64,000 nt of DNA, taken from contig JARFIW010001082.1 in the NCBI GenBank assembly GCA_036346225.1, positions 744,001-808,000 of the forward strand. Direction: 5' to 3'. The notes below the pieces were generated by a model. It did no database searches. It worked only from the letters and a program-made list of their open reading frames with translations, and was not told the origin of the DNA. Origin of the DNA: Platerodrilus igneus (Eukaryota; Arthropoda; Insecta; Coleoptera; Lycidae). Below, piece after piece: positions 53,701-59,700 of this stretch; position 1 is the stretch's first letter; every line of letters starts with the position of its first letter. The position numbers and the translations under genes are program-made.

Positions 53701-56700
53701 TTAACGAGAATTAAAATACAAACTGACTGTGTTTGGCTTTATTTATTTCACTTAGAAGAATTTTTAAATAAATAGAATAATATCACTACAGAAGGTGGAT
53801 ACATAATTATTGTATCTTATTTGTAACTTTATAAAATTTTTGGGTTTAGGGAAATTAAAACGCTTCAACGTACTGAGTCAGGACGTTTTGTTGTGTGTTT
53901 TGTCTTTAATGATAGAATTCCTGTTTTTGAAGATTTATATGAGATTGCGCTACGGAGGCTATTTTTCTTTTTGAGTGCTTAATTTGCTTTTCCTATAATT
54001 AATAAATTCTTTAGTTTTGGTTTATATTTTTCAGTCTCATTTTGCAATTTGTTGCTATTAATTACATTTCAATTCAATATTTTACATACTATCAATACCT
54101 TACGAACAGTTTGTTTTATGTGCATTAAACCTTATATCAGTTAACCACTTTACATGAAAAGTCAGTTTGTGAAAAAATTTACAGGTTGTTCCATTTGAAA
54201 AAATCCAGAACAACATTTTGCATAAAGAATTACGTATAGAATTAAGCATCTTAAAAAAGTTTGGTACCTATTTTGTAAGTTGACTGCTATCGAATGTCAA
54301 AAATACTAACGAGAGCAATAGCAACAAGGTTTCAAAGTTGACCCGATTTTAATATTAAAGTGACAACAGCTTTAGAATGCCTACATTTAGCAACCTAAAA
54401 ACCATGTACATTTCTAGTACTAAATGTTCCGGTAAATCCGATTGCGCAAAAATAAACTGGATGTTCCATTTGAAAAAATTCAAATTTAGGACAGCATTTT
54501 TTATGAATCATCGTTTAAACACCTAAATATTTTTAAAATGTAGGTAAAATGATCACATATTACCATACCCAAGTTGGTTTAAACACCTAAATATTTTAAA
54601 ATGTAGGTAAAACTGATCACATATTACCATCCATACCCAATTTGGTTTTGATGTCTCTAAGTAGTTAAGGACCAATCTCTGGTCTACGCACTAAACACCC
54701 ACATTGCACATAATACAACAACCTAAAATAAGTAGCATTTAGAAAAATAGGTGAGACTTACCTTAATTTAGTGTCTCCATTATGAACACCGTTTGCGGTC
54801 ATCTTTAATGCATATAGATTTCGGGCAAATTCCTGAAATTAAATACTATGTATTTATCGTGATGCATGTAAATACTTTAAATTAATATACCTAGTTCACA
54901 TGTGTGTGAACCTTAATTAATTTTAATCCAATAGACAACTTTATAAGGTTCAAATTAAGAATCTGATTACAAAATATTAAGCTGAGCTGGTATTAAACAT
55001 ATGAAATGATTCGGCATTGATTTCATTGGTATAAATATAATGACTATGTCAAGCAGCGTTATATCTATGTCAAATTGTGTCATGTCTTATAAGAGTCTTT
55101 CAAAAGCCTAATATTCAATTTCAAATTGACGTGATTATTGTGTCTTCAATTGTTAGTTTCGATCCGACTTTTCCACTTGCAATACGTTGGGATGATATTA
55201 AGGATATATCTTTGGTTGACAGTTATTATGGTGGTCCCCGTGAAGTAGATTTAGTGCTAGAAACAGATATTTATTCTTATTTGCTATTGCATGGGTTACT
55301 TCATGGACGCGTGGGTGTACCTACAGTAGTGAATACAGTCTGTTGTTAGGTAATTGGTGGAGAAACAATTTTGCTTTTATAATAGAAATATGAAATCAGT
55401 GTGTACAATTGTGTGTCCCATTAGACAATTCTAAGAAACCGATCAAGTTCAAGAAACGGTATTCATCCCATCCGAAGATGCTCATTGTGAAACAATTTTC
55501 AAAAAACTTACAAACGATATGATGAATGCAGATTTGTTTTTCATCTATCTTTTCCTGAAGCCTGTGTGGAATTAGATGATTCATATTCTGGGACGCTGAT
55601 AGTCAGACTGCTCAATTGCGACGTGGACGTTAGGTATGGTGCAACTTTTAAGTTTATGTGAACAAATCGAAAAGTTTGCTGGTGTGACTTGTGCGTCACA
55701 ATGGAACAACATGCCGATATGCGCCCGAAAATAATTGCGAGAGACAATGCTGATGTCGAAAAATTGAATTTTTAGTTCGGGGACCACAATCCTTTCTCGG
55801 AAGGTAATACTTTGGCAATTGGAACAGGGATCATCGCAAACGACACCATCAATTGTCACCGCGCAGATGAAATCGGATATAACATGATGTTGTACCTCAA
55901 TGATAAACAAATCCACTCGATCACCTTCAAACGTAAAGATAAAGTTCGGCCATTGGCTGCGATAAGTAGTTCCATCAAAATCGAATTTACGCGTGTACCT
56001 ATTGATTTTTTACTGCTCTTCCAACGAATGTGTATAACAAAGCATGCAGAAACTGACATTAAAAGTTCCTTGGCGCATGATCTTGCCCCATTTCCGCTGC
56101 CAGTTTTCACAGAAGAAGGAATGCGCAAAAAGACAAAATCCTCTCTGTACAGTGCATGTACACCATTAGAAAATGTGACATCCGGATCAAACCACGCACA
56201 GGTGATCGATGGAGGATTCCTCTTACATAAAATTGACTGGGGAAGCCTTGCTACTTTCCATCTCATTTGTGTGAAGTATTGTCACATACGTACAAAACAA
56301 TTTTTGAAAGAATGTGTGTATCGTATTCGACGGATACACGAACGTCGTAATAATAGCAGGGACCAAGTCATCAGAGAGAATAAGACGTCAACGGAAGTAC
56401 GGAAGCCCCGATTTTAATTTCAATGAAGCAACAGTTCCAACTATTGGTCAAGACAAGTTTCTATCTAATGAGACTTATAAACAAAATTTGAACAATCCAC
56501 TTCACATGTACTTCTCCAACATTGGAATCGAGCTGCTACACGCCGTTGAGGACGCGGACATCATGATTGTCAATACCGCAATACAGAAATTAAAAAGCTA
56601 TGATTCCGACGAAATAGTTGGAGAAGATATAGATCTGCTCGTTGCACTCACTGGACTTGCCACGAATCTGTCCAACATTTATTTCCGCAAACCTGCTAAA

Positions 56701-59700
56701 GGGAAAACTCCACAAACGTTGTTTTCTCTGAAAAGTTTCAAACATAAAAAACATGTGACAGACATAATGCTGTTCTTGCACGCGTTTAGCGGATGTGACA
56801 CTGCGTCTTGTCTTTCAATGTTGGTAAAACTAAATTCGTAAGCGTACTGACAAAAACTTCAACACAACAGACAGCGGTGGAGCTCTTTAAAGTGGACAAG
56901 ATCGACAAAGAAATCCTTCGGTCGCCCGGTGAGGTGCTTCTCATCGCTTTATATGGCGGTGACAAACACGAAAAATGTTTAAATATGCTCATATTTAAGC
57001 ATTTTGCTAAATCAGCGTCAAAACCAAATTGAATTTATCCACGTTATCCCCTACAAAAAGTTCGGCACGGCAGCATATTCTTCGCACCCACCAGCAAGTG
57101 CAGACATGGCTGAAAAGATATAAGGATCCGGAAGAATGGGGCTGGCAAACATCGTACACTGATTTACAGCCAGTGACGACGAATACACCACCTGCGTCTA
57201 CGGCGCTGATAAGGCTCATTTCATGTAAATGCAAGAGTAACTCAGTGGCGGGTGTGGTTGCCGAAAAGCAGGTATCACATGTTCTGTCAAATGTTATCAC
57301 TGTTCCGGCAAAACATGCGACAACAGCATGACAACTACTGAAGTTTTGGAAAACGAACTAGAAGACTTTGATAAGAAGACGATTTCGAGACAGAACCTCG
57401 ACTACAAAACGAACAACGTCAAAACGACGAAGATAATGAAAAAGAAAACGACGACCAAAATAATTATGAGCATGCAACAAAGCGTGCTAAAATGAAATGA
57501 TTTTATGACTATTAATATGTATGAATACAATAAATTTCAGTTTTCCATCACATTTTACTTTCCAATAAAATATTGCCTATTCTACCTCTATATTAATACA
57601 TACTAATTTCGTTTCTCGGCAACTTCACTTCGAGAGTGAATTGTACGTATTTTTCAATAAAACTGTAACAAAATAATTATTTAGGACGGCAACAACAGAT
57701 TTCATGAGCTTCGATTCGACCTCCTAACTCTTATAGAAACCGAGTTATAACACTTTTAAGCAAAAAGAATGTTTTTTACTCTAGTAAAAAAGCACATTGG
57801 AAATCGAGGCCAAAAACTTCGAGTTAAGCTTTACTAGACCTCCTCTCAACAAAATCAAAAACATGCAGGTTCGATTCACTTTCCTTTATCTCCCTTTTTT
57901 CTACATAGTGACTGGACTATACTATAGAACTGTTTACGTGCCTTCCTGATACAGATGCGACCAATGTCAAACTTAATTCTCTGCCTTGTTGGTTATTATC
58001 GCAGAGAATGTACCAAGACTTTTGGCCTCGTTGGTCCACGGAATATCTCCATTAACTTCAACAACGCGAGAAATTGATTAGTGTTATTATTCATGATTTA
58101 GTGCTGATTAAGAATCCCAATCTTCGCCTACTGCAATGGAAGCTTTAGCAAGTGGTTGCGTTGCTACCAGGTCGTGACAGAATAGTCGGAGTGGCTTGTG
58201 GCCGCAATCAAAATGGCGACCTACAACGTCCGATAAATAACTTTTGCCCTGTGTCATTTGGTAAATATTCTAATATATGTTTTTCTTGATTTTGTATTAA
58301 GTTAATTGAAATTTGTTCAAGTTAAGTGTATTAAATTTATTCTTTTCGTTTTTTATTTGTGTTCATTCTTTGCTATTATACTAAAGAAAATAAATATCGC
58401 TTATTTGGTAGCGGTATGTTCGAAATTGGGTAATTTTACTAATTTAAAATTAATTATAATGTGATAAATTTAACTATATTAATTAGTAACACTTGCTTAC
58501 CTGTTTACAATGGCGCATGGTCCAAATGGTGAAATGAATAAAAACAAGTGTTCAAATGTATTCCATTACTCAACAATAAATTTTTGTGTAACTGAATTGT
58601 GTACAAAGAGACTTTCTGACCCTACAGCCTCCTTTATTTGGGGAAGAAATATCGTTTAATCGCATTAATTGCGGAGTTGTAGGTTATCAACATTTGCATT
58701 AACTTTCAAGTTTTTTTGTTAATCGGTGTTTAGTTGATTTCTTTAATTTTTTCTTAACATAAATGAAAGCTAACACTCAAATTTTTTAAAAAGCTCCATC
58801 TAGGCCTGCAATCCAAGCATGCATAGTAGAAATGAGCATTTATCCTACTACAGTAGTCATTAATCTTTTTTCAGTATCATTGGAATTGTAGTTTGGGTGA
58901 ATTTGCGAGGGCGTATCTGTCACGATTTACACAAATTGAATATGACTTAATTGCATATTGTGACACTCTATTCTATATTTTTCAATTACGCTGAAAGTAT
59001 TATTCGTTGTGCTTATACAATATACATAACATATTTTATGTGAACCCACGTCAGGCATTTTCAACGCATTCTTTATAAGCCATAACACAGCTTAATGGGG
59101 ATATTTTTCTCATAAATACCAATTTGCCTATATATCAGCGTAATAACTTTTCAAAGTAGCCTTTTCAGCTCTAAGCGGATGTTTACTATACATTCTAGTT
59201 GAATATACAATTTTCTTGAGTGCAACATGAAAGTGACTTTAAATATTATATACTATACGATAAATCACCTATATCATGTAGATTAGTAAAAGATAAGTTA
59301 GGTAGTGAAAACTTGCCGCTTTGCTTACCTCTCCATTTTCCGGCGGATCTCCATTTCCAACGGTGGAAGTTACTACTAACAAAAGAGCTTCGTGCTCAAT
59401 GCTTGAAACATCATAATCGGCCATACTGTACACTTGTGCATTAAAAGCATGACCGAATATCTCACACAACTTTTTAGCATATCCTTCTGATTTTCCTGTT
59501 TCTGTAGCATACAAAACGGTTGCTTTAATGCGGCGAGATAACGCACGACCAAACAGTTTTGAAGTAAACTTCACTGCTCTGCATTTAAAGCGGTTAAATA
59601 GTATTTGATTGAAACTTAATTTAGTGTTACCTTGCAATTTGCTTAAAATGGAATTTTCTCCTGGGTTTTGGTTCCTTAGACGTTTCTTTTCCTTTTTTCC

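Larger units (their letters stand above)
37150..54761 (-). other. NOS intron, 17.6 kb
   Basis: GT-AG intron between exons c and d, the longest in the window. From 37150 to 38690 I see no gene. The rest is mostly mobile-element sequence. From 52640 to 54500 I see nothing recognisable except two short related phrases starting GTTCCATTTGAAAAAAT at about 54186 and 54466. Confidence 0.88.
54833..59328 (-). other. NOS intron, 4.5 kb
   Basis: GT-AG intron between exons b and c. It holds a BEL/Pao protease scrap and a FEN-like ORF. From 57500 to 59328 I see no recognisable coding sequence or repeat. Confidence 0.88.

Noticed and set aside
55856..56266. 136-codon minus-strand frame
   Set aside because: Antisense shadow of the FEN-like ORF.
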